64,000 nt of DNA, from positions 1-64,000 of the forward strand of contig JAOASJ010000034.1 in the NCBI GenBank assembly GCA_030158725.1. The letters run 5' to 3'. Position 1 is the stretch's first letter. Each line of letters starts with the position of its first letter. This DNA is from Bacteroidia bacterium. GTDB taxonomy: Bacteria > Bacteroidota > Bacteroidia > NS11-12g > UBA955. Of this stretch, positions 46,178-55,071 are shown piece after piece. Below the pieces are notes generated by a model that saw only the letters and a list, made by a program, of their open reading frames with translations, made no database searches and had not been told where the DNA came from. The position numbers and the translations under genes were made by a program.

Positions 46178-47842
46178 ATGAACGTTTTCCCTAGATTGAT
46201 GAAACATATACTATTCTTGATTTTCATTTTAACTTGTTCATCTTTAGCCTTCGGGCAAAGTGATTGTGTATTGGATGAAGATGGTATCTGTATAGCAAAA
46301 GGGAAAACTAAAAAACTCAATGGCAAAACTTCTTACGGAGCTAAAACCGTTTCATATCTAAGGGTTGATGAATGGCAATTTTTCTCAAACGATGGGCAAA
46401 AAGTATGTGATGCCTTTTATACCATCAGAAGCAATATATCGTATAGAAACGGCGAATGGACCTACTACAACCTCGACAACAATATATTTTTCAAGAGAGT
46501 TTACAGTTTCGGGTCTATTGTAAGCACATTTTTCCTAGACACAGGAACCTTTATCTATGGTTCTGATACATTAATTGCTAAATCAGATTCTTTAGGCAAT
46601 TTATATGTTAACGAAACCAATGGAACTTTGCAAAGCCATTACAAAACCAGTTTAAGTACCTTGTTGAATGGCGACCCTCAAAAGGAAGCTAAAAAGCAAC
46701 TTCAAGCTGAAAAAACCGCTAAATATGAAAACTTCAACGATTCTTTATTCTTATTAAAGTACCCTGCATGCCGAGCCAGTTTAAATGTGAAGAGCATTCC
46801 TGTTACTGTTGACAATAACCTAATATCAAATGGAAACTTTGAATTAAAAAGTGATCAAATGAAAAATGGCCATTATTCGCAAATTGAATACAGCAATGAA
46901 AACTATGCAAAATTTTGGGGTAGTTCAAATGAAACACCTGACATTTATAAAGACAAAGACAATTGCTATGCTGGTTTTCGAGTAATGGGTGTCAATTATG
47001 AATGCTTAAGAAATGAACTTAAAAAGCCTTTAATAGCAGACAAACGATACACCATACAGTTTAAATTGAAACTTAGAAGAGAAAACGCTTATGCATTTAA
47101 TGGGATATCAGTGGTGACTTCTGAAAAAATCATGTTTTTCAAATCAAAGGATGAAGGTCAGGCCCAAGGTGTGGTTATTCAATCGCATCCCAGTATGGTT
47201 CTGGGTTGCAGAGAAACATGGATGACCATTAGCGGTAGTTTTGTAGCCAAAGGAAATGAAAAGTTCATCTATATTGGCAATTTTACAGACAATAAAGATT
47301 TGAAATTATTTCAAGTTTTCAGCACAGACGCTGATTATTTGGGTGAAATTTACTATTTAATTGATGATGTGGTATTGATAGAGGAAGCGGAAGGCGTTAC
47401 CTACCCTTGTAACACCAGAGGTTGTGCTCTAGATACATTTGTAATAGAGAAACCTAAAGTTGTTGTTGAAGAAACCATATACAGCCATCCTAAAATAGGA
47501 CAAAGCATCGTGTTGCGTAATATTAGATTCGCAACTAGCAGTTGGGAAATTTTACCAGAATCATACGAAACCCTTGACAGTATTGTTGAATTCATGCAAA
47601 AGTACCCGAGTATGGTGGTTGAAATTAGTGGCCATACCGACAACCGTGGGAAAGCAAGTTCAAACATTGAATTATCTCAAAACAGAGCTGCATCGATTGT
47701 GAATTTTTTAATTGAAAGTGGCATAGAAGCCGAGCGTATGCAAGCTAAGGGCTATGGACAAGAAATAGCCATTGACAGCAATGACACTGAAACTGGTCGT
47801 TTTAACAACAGAAGGGTGGAATTTAAAATTCTCGAATTGTAG
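46178..47842 (+). CDS. OmpA-family outer-membrane/peptidoglycan-binding protein
   Basis: A 554-aa protein with a signal peptide (KHILFLIFILTCSSLAFG; the internal ATG at 46199 is an alternative start giving a tighter signal). Residues about 35-140 contain MORN/YwqK-like segments (YRNGEWTYYN). About 205-400 looks like a beta-sandwich carbohydrate-binding-like domain starting DNNLISNGNFEL. The C-terminal 120 residues are an OmpA domain (VVEISGHTDNRG, NIELSQNRAASIVNFL, GRFNNRRVEF) that binds diaminopimelate in peptidoglycan. It probably links the envelope to the wall. It stands alone with its own promoter. Confidence 0.87.
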   Translation: MNVFPRLMKHILFLIFILTCSSLAFGQSDCVLDEDGICIAKGKTKKLNGKTSYGAKTVSYLRVDEWQFFSNDGQKVCDAFYTIRSNISYRNGEWTYYNLDNNIFFKRVYSFGSIVSTFFLDTGTFIYGSDTLIAKSDSLGNLYVNETNGTLQSHYKTSLSTLLNGDPQKEAKKQLQAEKTAKYENFNDSLFLLKYPACRASLNVKSIPVTVDNNLISNGNFELKSDQMKNGHYSQIEYSNENYAKFWGSSNETPDIYKDKDNCYAGFRVMGVNYECLRNELKKPLIADKRYTIQFKLKLRRENAYAFNGISVVTSEKIMFFKSKDEGQAQGVVIQSHPSMVLGCRETWMTISGSFVAKGNEKFIYIGNFTDNKDLKLFQVFSTDADYLGEIYYLIDDVVLIEEAEGVTYPCNTRGCALDTFVIEKPKVVVEETIYSHPKIGQSIVLRNIRFATSSWEILPESYETLDSIVEFMQKYPSMVVEISGHTDNRGKASSNIELSQNRAASIVNFLIESGIEAERMQAKGYGQEIAIDSNDTETGRFNNRRVEFKILEL

Positions 47843-47898
47843 CGAATAATCTGCATTGAAATTCATCAAGCTTTAAATATTTTAATTAATATTGCTTA

Positions 47899-49305
47899 AT
47901 GAAAATCACATTCCATGGAGCTGCAAGAACCGTTACTGGTAGCAAGCATTTATTGACTACTGACAAAGGCAAACAAATTTTACTTGATTGTGGTTTGTTT
48001 CAAGGAGAAGGCAAAAACACATTGCCATTAAATTCTCATTGGGGTTTTGAACCTCGTGATATCGACTACGTAATACTCTCTCATGCCCATATTGACCATA
48101 CTGGCTTATTGCCAAAATTATTTAAGGATGGGTTTACCGGAAAAGTATATGCAACAGCTGGCACCATAGGTTTATGTGAAATAATGCTATTAGACAGTGC
48201 ACGTATTCAGGAAAGTGACTTAAAGTATATCAACAAAAGAAAAAAGGAAAAAAGACAAGAACCAATAGAACCATTGTACGATGAAGAAGATGCTAAAAAA
48301 GCACTTGACAACATGATGGAACTGCCATTAAATGGTTCAAAAGTAATTGATGATGAAATTACAGTTAGCACCTTTGAAAGTGGACATATATTGGGTAGTG
48401 TTGCCTTATTTTTAGAAATAAAAAGAGCAGATGGTTCTATTACAACTTTAACTTTCACCGGAGATATTGGCCGTAAAGACGATGCCATTATTAAAGGTCC
48501 AGCAGCATTTCCTCAATCTGATTACATTATTTGTGAAAGTACTTATGGAAACCGTTTACATGCTGTACAGACCGATGTTGAAAGTAAATTATTAGAAGTG
48601 GTTAATGAGACTTGTGTCAAAAATCAAGGTAAAATTATAATCCCGGCTTTTAGTATAGATAGAACTCAAGAAATCATTTATGCGTTAGACCAATTGGCCC
48701 ACGATGGCAAATTGCCTTCGATAGATGTTTTCGTAGACAGTCCACTTTCTGTTAAAGCAACCCGAATCATGTCCAAACACAGAGAGTACTTTAACAAAGA
48801 CATACTTGAATATATCTCCCGTGACGGAAATCCTTTCGACTTCCCTAACCTTCATTATGTTGAGTCTTCAGAAGAATCTAAAAAAATCAATTCTCTTAAA
48901 AAGCCTTGTATTATAATTAGTTCAAGTGGAATGGCCGAAGCTGGCAGAGTAAAGCACCACATTAAAAACAATATAGAAAACCCTAACAATACCATATTGC
49001 TGGTTGGTTATGCCTCTGAATCTTCATTAGCTGGTCACTTAAAGGCGGGCGACGAAGAAGTGAGAATATTTGGTGAGTTTTTCAAAGTGAAAGCAAAAAT
49101 TGAAAGCATGGAAAACTTCAGTGCCCATGCAGACTATAATGAAATGCTTACTTATTTAAAATGTCAAGATGGTGCTAAAACTAAAAAAATGTTCTTGGTA
49201 CATGGAGAAATAGAAACCCAAAAAGAATGGGCAGACAAACTTATCAATGCTGGTTTCTTGAACATTGTTATACCTGAAAAAGGAGAAATATTTATTATCG
49301 ATTAA
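47899..49305 (+). CDS. MBL-fold beta-CASP RNase-like protein (Ysh1/CPSF73 type)
   Basis: A 468-aa metallo-beta-lactamase-fold enzyme. Zinc-binding motif 2 is SHAHIDHTG (about 58-66). Motif 3 His is in FESGHILGS (about 158), motif 4 Asp in TFTGDIGRKD (about 190), and the beta-CASP insertion includes the CEST and PAFSID regions. Motif B/C features are SSSGMAEAGRVKHH and ENFSAHADYNEM. Proteins of this type are RNA endo/exonucleases related to the eukaryotic 3'-processing CPSF73. The bacterial members' RNA targets are largely unknown. The stop is followed immediately by the transporter gene (1 nt), so the two are probably cotranscribed. Confidence 0.9.
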   Translation: MKITFHGAARTVTGSKHLLTTDKGKQILLDCGLFQGEGKNTLPLNSHWGFEPRDIDYVILSHAHIDHTGLLPKLFKDGFTGKVYATAGTIGLCEIMLLDSARIQESDLKYINKRKKEKRQEPIEPLYDEEDAKKALDNMMELPLNGSKVIDDEITVSTFESGHILGSVALFLEIKRADGSITTLTFTGDIGRKDDAIIKGPAAFPQSDYIICESTYGNRLHAVQTDVESKLLEVVNETCVKNQGKIIIPAFSIDRTQEIIYALDQLAHDGKLPSIDVFVDSPLSVKATRIMSKHREYFNKDILEYISRDGNPFDFPNLHYVESSEESKKINSLKKPCIIISSSGMAEAGRVKHHIKNNIENPNNTILLVGYASESSLAGHLKAGDEEVRIFGEFFKVKAKIESMENFSAHADYNEMLTYLKCQDGAKTKKMFLVHGEIETQKEWADKLINAGFLNIVIPEKGEIFIID

Positions 49306-49306
49306 A

Positions 49307-50071
49307 ATGAACATCAACAAAAAGACCAAGCTCTTTATTATACTCGGAAGCTTTTTTATCACCAATGCTATAGTTGCAGAATTTATAGGAGCCAAAATAT
49401 TTTCTTTAGAAAACACCCTTGGTTTTAAAGCCTTTGACCTTTCTATCCTAGGATTTGACCACCTTTCATTTCAACTAACTTGCGGTGTTTTGCTTTGGCC
49501 AGTTGTGTTTGTAATGACCGATATTATAAATGAATACTACGGCAAAAAAGGTGTACAGTTGCTCAGCTTTATTGCTGCAGGAATGATTGCCTATGCATTT
49601 ATCATGGTATATCTTTCTATGGGTTCTACTCCCGCGGAATGGTGGATACACAGCGGCGAGAAAAATTCAATTAGCAACATGCAAAATGCATTTACAGCGG
49701 TATTTGGCCAAGGTCTATGGATTATTGTTGGGTCATTGTTCGCATTCCTAATTGGACAATTGATTGATGTTTGGGTTTTTCATTTAATTAAAACCAGTTC
49801 GGGAGACAAATATCTTTGGTTGAGAAGCACAGGTTCAACTTTAGTCTCTCAATTAATTGACAGTTTCGTAGTGTTATTTATTGCTTTTTACATAGGTAAC
49901 GATTGGACTCTAAAGCAAGTATTGGCAATTGGTTTAATGAACTACATATACAAATTTACTGTTGCATTGCTTATTACTCCGGCATTGTATATTTTGCACA
50001 ATGCGATAGATAAATATTTGGGCGACGAAGCATCTGAAAAGATGATACACGATGCAGACAAGCAATATTAA
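49307..50071 (+). CDS. Queuosine-precursor transporter (YhhQ/VUT family)
   Basis: I start at ATG 49307 (254 aa) rather than the track's 49265, which would run into the nuclease gene. The protein has about six hydrophobic segments, with the family marks NAIVAEFIGAKIF (about residue 20), the VMTDIINEYYGKKG motif (about 65-80) and a C-terminal LINSF-like segment (LVSQLIDSFVVLFIAF). YhhQ-family proteins import queuine/preQ precursors for tRNA queuosine. A QueD homologue lies far downstream (63.2 kb), so the cell may both import and make precursors. It ends 7 nt from the convergent LptF/G gene. Confidence 0.88.
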   Translation: MNINKKTKLFIILGSFFITNAIVAEFIGAKIFSLENTLGFKAFDLSILGFDHLSFQLTCGVLLWPVVFVMTDIINEYYGKKGVQLLSFIAAGMIAYAFIMVYLSMGSTPAEWWIHSGEKNSISNMQNAFTAVFGQGLWIIVGSLFAFLIGQLIDVWVFHLIKTSSGDKYLWLRSTGSTLVSQLIDSFVVLFIAFYIGNDWTLKQVLAIGLMNYIYKFTVALLITPALYILHNAIDKYLGDEASEKMIHDADKQY

Positions 50072-50078
50072 TTGCTAA

Positions 50079-51515
50079 TTAATGTCCTTGTTTAGATTTG
50101 ATGTAACGGTTGAATCTGTCTAGGACTTTTTGATATTTATCTTTATCAAAGATTGCAGATTCGCTGGCCGCTTTCTTCAACAAAAAGAAACCCAAAGGGA
50201 GTAAGAAAAAGCTTGCCAACCAGGCGCCCACCCATTCTGGAACTATGCCTTCCCTTCCCATTTTTATACCTATCATGTTTATCACATAATATAAAATAAA
50301 CATAACAATAGAAACAACCATAGGCATACCAAGTCCACCTTTTCGTATAATTGTTCCCAAAGGTGCAGCTAGCAAGAACAGAACAATCAGCACAAATGAA
50401 AGTGTAAACTTCTCATGCCATTTGATGGTAAACATACGGTCATCATTTTTGATGTCTTCCAATTGTTGGGCAGAAGACTCAATTATGCTTTTAAGATTAC
50501 GAGAGGAACCTAATGCCAGTTCTAAAATATTGTATCTATTTTCTTTAGGGAAGTTTAGTATGAGGGTATCATTTGCCAATACTGGACTGTCTTTGACATT
50601 AGAGCCTTGCATCAATAATTTTGGATCAGGATAATACGGTCTCAGGAAATCGCGGGTGGCAGTATTTCTATTTTTTATTTCACGTCTAGATGAATCTATT
50701 GCCAACTGCAGTTCATTTATATTCATCATCACAGCACTTCCCTTAAACAAGGCTTTGTCTGTTTCTTTTAAATCGAGATCACTTAAATCAAATGTAATTT
50801 TTTGTTCTTCGAAATAAGTGGTGGTTGATGGAATTCTAGTTTTATAATTGGCATTTTCAACCAATTCTTCATAACGGATACCTTTAAACAAAGTGAAGTA
50901 CAACAGTCGTTTATCATCGCTGAGTTTCATTTTTCCAGACTCTGCGCGGATAATTGCCAATTCGCTGTAGCCTGGTTTAAGTTCATAAATTAATATGTCA
51001 CGAATAATTTCATTGTCGGCGTCTTTGCTACCAATTTTAATTTGGTAACCATCAATTCCATTGTAAAAAACACCCTCTTTAATATCAAAAGCAGGTTTTT
51101 TATTTCTAATATCCCAAAGTAAACTTTTGGCTTCTAGATTGGCTTTGGGTATTACGACATTTGATACAAAAAAAGTTAAAAAGCTCAGAAAGACAATGAT
51201 TAAAAATGCTGGCATAAGAGCCCTGTAAATACTTACTCCTGAAGCTTTAAGCGCCACCATTTCGTATGATTCAGAAAGGTTTCCAAATGTCATTAAGCTT
51301 GATAGCAACACGGCTAAAGGCAAGGCCATTGGTATCAAATCAGCAAGAGAGAAAAACAAAAGTCGAGCAACTACGTGCCATTCTAATCCTTTGCCTACAA
51401 GGTCGTCAATGTATTTCCAAAGAAATAGCATTAAAAACAAAAACATAGAAATGAAGAAGGTACCTAGGAAAGGTCCAATAAAAGCTTTTACAACCAGAAG
51501 GTTAATTTTCTTCAT
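50079..51515 (-). CDS. LptF/LptG-family lipopolysaccharide export permease
   Basis: 478 aa from ATG 51515 (MKKINLLVV); the track's TTG at 51557 only adds an unlikely leader. The YjgP/YjgQ pattern is clear: three N-terminal membrane segments with SLADLIPMALPLAVLLSSLMTFGNLSESYEMVALKASG (coupling helix to the LptB ATPase), a large periplasmic jellyroll domain (about 130-370), and three C-terminal segments (VLIVLFLLAAPLGTIIRKGG). It moves LPS from inner to outer membrane with LptB. Bacteroidota often carry one such protein; its LptF versus LptG identity is not assignable. It is downstream of the START-like gene. Confidence 0.92.
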   Translation of the reverse strand: MKKINLLVVKAFIGPFLGTFFISMFLFLMLFLWKYIDDLVGKGLEWHVVARLLFFSLADLIPMALPLAVLLSSLMTFGNLSESYEMVALKASGVSIYRALMPAFLIIVFLSFLTFFVSNVVIPKANLEAKSLLWDIRNKKPAFDIKEGVFYNGIDGYQIKIGSKDADNEIIRDILIYELKPGYSELAIIRAESGKMKLSDDKRLLYFTLFKGIRYEELVENANYKTRIPSTTTYFEEQKITFDLSDLDLKETDKALFKGSAVMMNINELQLAIDSSRREIKNRNTATRDFLRPYYPDPKLLMQGSNVKDSPVLANDTLILNFPKENRYNILELALGSSRNLKSIIESSAQQLEDIKNDDRMFTIKWHEKFTLSFVLIVLFLLAAPLGTIIRKGGLGMPMVVSIVMFILYYVINMIGIKMGREGIVPEWVGAWLASFFLLPLGFFLLKKAASESAIFDKDKYQKVLDRFNRYIKSKQGH

Positions 51516-51562
51516 GTCAACAGATGGTTTGCTTTTAAATAGCAAACAATGTTCCAAAAAAG

Positions 51563-51964
51563 CTAGGCGCCGATAATGTCTTTAAGCGTTTCGATTTGTG
51601 TATGCCAAACCTCTTCTATTTCGCGCTTTTCAGATTCTGTGTCGTTACAGAACTCAGTAACCTTTAGGGCAACATCTTCTGTTAACTCATCGACAATGAT
51701 TTCCATTTCGATATATTCATCGGCTGGTGTATTTTCAAAATGAAAACGAGACAATTTATTGTTTATTGATTTGTCTAGTGTCGCTTTTACTTCTTGACCA
51801 TCGTCGTATACAAAAACGTAGTCGATTCTACTTTTGTTGACTACTTTATGGGCAAACCATTCTTGAAGTCCCGAAGCACTTTGAATGTAATTGTAAATTA
51901 AGCTTGGTGAAGCATTCACTGGAAACTCCAATACTACTTGTGCTCTGCTTTGTTTTTTAGTCAT
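51563..51964 (-). CDS. START-like (AHSA1-superfamily) domain protein
   Basis: 133 aa from ATG 51964 (MTKKQSRAQVVLEFP). The track's start at 52063 would extend through AT-rich spacer and overlap the divergent PAP2 gene, so I reject it. The sequence follows the helix-grip SRPBCC fold: an N-terminal strand, then NASPSLIYNYIQSASGLQEWFA, paired strands around YVFVYDDGQEVKATL, and a long C-terminal helix with EEVWHTQIETLKDIIG. Bacteroidota have a conserved START-like family of this size. It probably binds a small hydrophobic ligand; none is known. Confidence 0.8.
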   Translation of the reverse strand: MTKKQSRAQVVLEFPVNASPSLIYNYIQSASGLQEWFAHKVVNKSRIDYVFVYDDGQEVKATLDKSINNKLSRFHFENTPADEYIEMEIIVDELTEDVALKVTEFCNDTESEKREIEEVWHTQIETLKDIIGA

Positions 51965-52054
51965 GTTTATACGCTTAAAATATGTACCCGCAATTAAATG
52001 AATTTTTATTGCCCTAAGAAATAAAATTTTAGCAATATTTGTAAAAATTTTTAT

Positions 52055-52705
52055 TTGAAGCAATTACTTCTCAATAAGCGTGTTTCTTTCTTTTGTCATT
52101 TGATAATGGCCATTGGTGTATTGCCTATTATTTTAATGACAAAGAAGCATGAAACCTTATTAATGATAAATGGCTTTAACAACAATATTCTCGATCAGTT
52201 GATGTACCACATCACCAGACTTCCAGAGTTGTTCTTCATCGTTTTTATTATCATTCTCTCCGCTTTCTTTGAACGTAAAACCTTTATGGCTGCTGTTGTT
52301 GCAATGTCCCTTTGTGGAATTTCTATTGTAGTATTTAAGCAAATAATATTCTCTGATTTTGAACGCCCATTTGCATGGTTAAGTCAAAACAAAATCAATT
52401 ACCACCAAGTTGCAGGCATTAGTTTACATTCAAATGGCAGTTTTCCTTCAGGACACACCATGTCTGCTTTTTGTGCTCTAGCCTTGGCAGGTTTTATCAG
52501 CAAAAATGGATTCGTTCAATTCTTTTTGTTCATACTTGCTTGCGCTTCTGCTTATTCAAGAGTGTATGTTGCTCAACATTATCTTGTAGATGTATACGCA
52601 GGTGCTTTAATTGGCTATTTTTACGCTTTGTTCTTTTACCAATTATTTTCAAACAAACTAAAAACACCATATTGGCAAAATTCTATCTTTCGTAAACGTG
52701 CATGA
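52055..52705 (+). CDS. PAP2-superfamily membrane phosphatase
   Basis: A 216-aa protein with about five to six membrane segments and the full PAP2 signature: KQIIFSDFERP (about 90-100), PSGHTM (about 132) and SRVYVAQHYLVDVYAG (about 168). This catalytic triad removes phosphate from lipid phosphates such as phosphatidate or undecaprenyl-PP. The start is TTG at 52055; an ATG at 52106 would cut the first membrane segment. The last codon overlaps the GT39 start (ATGA at 52702-52705), so the two proteins are translationally coupled. It possibly recycles the polyprenyl carrier used by the transferase. Confidence 0.87.
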   Translation: MKQLLLNKRVSFFCHLIMAIGVLPIILMTKKHETLLMINGFNNNILDQLMYHITRLPELFFIVFIIILSAFFERKTFMAAVVAMSLCGISIVVFKQIIFSDFERPFAWLSQNKINYHQVAGISLHSNGSFPSGHTMSAFCALALAGFISKNGFVQFFLFILACASAYSRVYVAQHYLVDVYAGALIGYFYALFFYQLFSNKLKTPYWQNSIFRKRA

Positions 52706-54432
52706 AGCAATTCGTTAATCCATTCCATTACCTTATAATTGTCTTACTTGGAGGATTTCTATTCTTTCCATTTCTAGGTGATGTTCATTTATTTGATTGG
52801 GATGAAATAAATTTTGCCGAATCCGCTCGAGAAATGATGGTGAGTGGAAATTATTCTAAGGTCCAAATTAATTTTCAAGGTTTTTGGGAAAAGCCCCCTT
52901 TGTTTATTTGGATGCAAGTTTTATCAATGAAGATTTTTGGTGTAAATGAATTTGCCGCCCGCTTTCCAAACGCCATTTTCGGTATCTTAACTTTATGTTT
53001 AATTTACCATACTGGTAAGAAAAACTTCAAAGGTCATATTGCACACTGGTGGGTTTTGTGCTACTTAGGGGCCATAACTCCGCATTTTTATTTTAAAACA
53101 GGACTGATAGACCCTGTATTTAATTTCTTTATTTTTCTAGGAATTTTACAGTTTTTCGAAGCCTTTAAAAACCATTCACCGGCTTATAATTCCAACCGTC
53201 ATTTTGTTTTGGCAGGAGTTTATACTGGAATTGCTATTTTATGCAAAGGCCCAGTAGCATTATTGGTAAGTCTATTGGTTTTGCTAAGCATGGTGTTTGC
53301 CAAACGCATGGTTTGGTTCTTTAGCTTAGCAAACATCTTTTTATATTTACTCATCACTGGTCTTGTTACTAGTATTTGGTTTGCCCCCGAAACCATACAA
53401 AATGGCCCTTACTTTATAGTTAGTTTTATACAATATCAAATTGAACTATTCTCACAAAATGTCGCAGGTCATCAACAGCCCTTTTATTACCATCCTCTTG
53501 TATTGTTAATCGGTTGTTTCCCTGTTTCAATCATCGCATTAGCGGTTTGGAAAAGAAATGAATACTACACCTACCATGAAAATTTATTCCGCACTGTTAT
53601 GCAGTGTTTGTTTTGGGTGGTCTTAATTTTATTTTCAATTGTTAAAACCAAAATCGTTCATTACTCCTCACTTTGTTGGCTGCCGCTTACCTTCCTAGGG
53701 GCATACTCAATAGAAAGTGTATACCAAGGAGTTTACAGATTTAAGTGGCAGTTTAAATTCTTTATAGTCCTTATGGGACTTATCCTCTCATCTGCATTAA
53801 TTGCATTTCCTTTAATCATGAAGTATAATCGCAGTTTTATACTTGACTTAATACATGATGATTTTAGTAAGCAAAATTTTGCCGCAAATGTTAATTGGCA
53901 AGTATACGATATTATCCCAGGTGTGCTTTTACTATTAACAGTTCTCACGTTTATATTTTTATGGAACAAGGACAAAGTGGTTCTATTATTTGGAAGTTTG
54001 TTGCTTGGCAACGTGCTTGTGATTTTCACAGCCTCTTTTTTAATAACTCCTAAAATTGAACAACACACCCAAGCTGCAGCCATTAACTTCTTCGAATCTA
54101 AAGAAAATGAAAAGTGTTACATCTTTGTAACTGGCTATAAAAGTTACGCTTCTTATTTTTATGCCAAGATAAAACCTTTGCGTTATACCGATGGATTGAA
54201 TCTATTAAATGAAAAATTCATACGCAGCAAAGGCAAAAAGAGTTTTCTAGCGCTTAGTGAAGTTGAGAAACAAGAGTACGATGACAATCAGAAATATTGG
54301 TTGCTACATGGCCGAGTAGATCGCCCAGTTTATTTCATAGCAAAATCAGACGACAGAGAAGGTCTTGAAAAGGAATCTACTATTGTTGAACTTTGGAATA
54401 AAAACGGATTTGTAGTTTACCAAAGGAAATAA
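52702..54432 (+). CDS. GT39/ArnT-like membrane glycosyltransferase
   Basis: A 576-aa polytopic GT-C enzyme. The first periplasmic loop has FDWDEINFAESAREMMVSGNY, the catalytic Asp/Glu region of PMT/ArnT enzymes, then EKPPLFIWMQ. About eleven further hydrophobic segments run to residue ~455, followed by a soluble C-terminal domain (about 460-576). Such enzymes transfer sugars from polyprenyl-phosphate donors onto lipid A, proteins or glycans in the periplasm. The acceptor here is unknown. It is coupled to the PAP2 gene upstream by ATGA. Confidence 0.9.
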   Translation: MKQFVNPFHYLIIVLLGGFLFFPFLGDVHLFDWDEINFAESAREMMVSGNYSKVQINFQGFWEKPPLFIWMQVLSMKIFGVNEFAARFPNAIFGILTLCLIYHTGKKNFKGHIAHWWVLCYLGAITPHFYFKTGLIDPVFNFFIFLGILQFFEAFKNHSPAYNSNRHFVLAGVYTGIAILCKGPVALLVSLLVLLSMVFAKRMVWFFSLANIFLYLLITGLVTSIWFAPETIQNGPYFIVSFIQYQIELFSQNVAGHQQPFYYHPLVLLIGCFPVSIIALAVWKRNEYYTYHENLFRTVMQCLFWVVLILFSIVKTKIVHYSSLCWLPLTFLGAYSIESVYQGVYRFKWQFKFFIVLMGLILSSALIAFPLIMKYNRSFILDLIHDDFSKQNFAANVNWQVYDIIPGVLLLLTVLTFIFLWNKDKVVLLFGSLLLGNVLVIFTASFLITPKIEQHTQAAAINFFESKENEKCYIFVTGYKSYASYFYAKIKPLRYTDGLNLLNEKFIRSKGKKSFLALSEVEKQEYDDNQKYWLLHGRVDRPVYFIAKSDDREGLEKESTIVELWNKNGFVVYQRK

Positions 54433-54436
54433 AAAA

Positions 54437-54462
54437 TCCCGTTTCACCTAAGCAAAACGGGA
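54437..54462 (-). terminator. Terminator hairpin between GT39 and the lipoprotein gene
   Basis: TCCCGTTT pairs with AAACGGGA around a 10-nt loop. On the minus strand it is followed by TTTTTT, so it ends the lipoprotein transcript. It could also act weakly on the plus strand. Confidence 0.75.
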
Positions 54463-54485
54463 ATTCTTGAATATTTTAAAAGAAA

Positions 54486-55034
54486 TTAGTCTAAATAAAC
54501 ATCGGTAAATGCACCCTCAGTTACTGTGTAAGTAGTACCTGATGCAGTTGGAGTCATTGTGGTATTAAACGTTCCTGAAATTTTGTGGTTAGCTTTATCA
54601 AATTTAGTAATAGTCATTGTAGAAGATGCAGTATAACTAAATAATGTGGTAAACAAAGCCATAACGTTTGTACTTGGCAAATAGAAAATATTGTAATCTG
54701 TAGTAGTCATGTTATACGTACCAGTTCTAGTTGGAGTTAACAATACATTCATTAAAAATGCACTTGAATCACCTGTTCTAGTTCTTAAAGCCATTAAAGT
54801 CAATGTATCTCCATCGATTGTAGCTTCAACTGAAGGCACAATGGTATCAAGGAAGAATGTGTTTTGGGATCTTGCATCAGATTCCCAAGCAGTACCATTA
54901 ATTTTGCAGGTTACTACACCTGTTTTAGCTGTTGGAGTTGAAGGGGTAACAGTATCTTCGGTTTTTTTGCACGAAGACATAAATAGTGTGAAGGTTAAAA
55001 GCGCAAGGCTTGAATACTTTAATAAATTTTTCAT
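54486..55034 (-). CDS. Small lipoprotein of unknown function (DUF6252-like)
   Basis: A 182-aa protein with a lipobox (LFTLFMSSCKK, Cys about 22) and a Thr/Pro-rich linker (VTPSTPTAKT). A beta-rich body follows (VTCKINGTAWESDARS, TLTLMALRTRTGDSSAFLMNVLL, HKISGTFNTTM). The NG-xx-W opening and this layout resemble the DUF6252-type lipoproteins of Bacteroidota; the assignment is by pattern and uncertain. It is probably exposed at the outer membrane or periplasm. It stands alone with its own terminator. Confidence 0.7.
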   Translation of the reverse strand: MKNLLKYSSLALLTFTLFMSSCKKTEDTVTPSTPTAKTGVVTCKINGTAWESDARSQNTFFLDTIVPSVEATIDGDTLTLMALRTRTGDSSAFLMNVLLTPTRTGTYNMTTTDYNIFYLPSTNVMALFTTLFSYTASSTMTITKFDKANHKISGTFNTTMTPTASGTTYTVTEGAFTDVYLD

Positions 55035-55071
55035 AACAGTGCAAATTTAAACAATTTTCGGAAACTCCAAT

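Noticed and set aside
54709-55050. 113-codon plus-strand ORF opposite the lipoprotein gene
   Set aside because: The minus-strand gene has a lipobox and beta-rich body; the plus-strand translation has no recognisable features and overlaps it almost completely.
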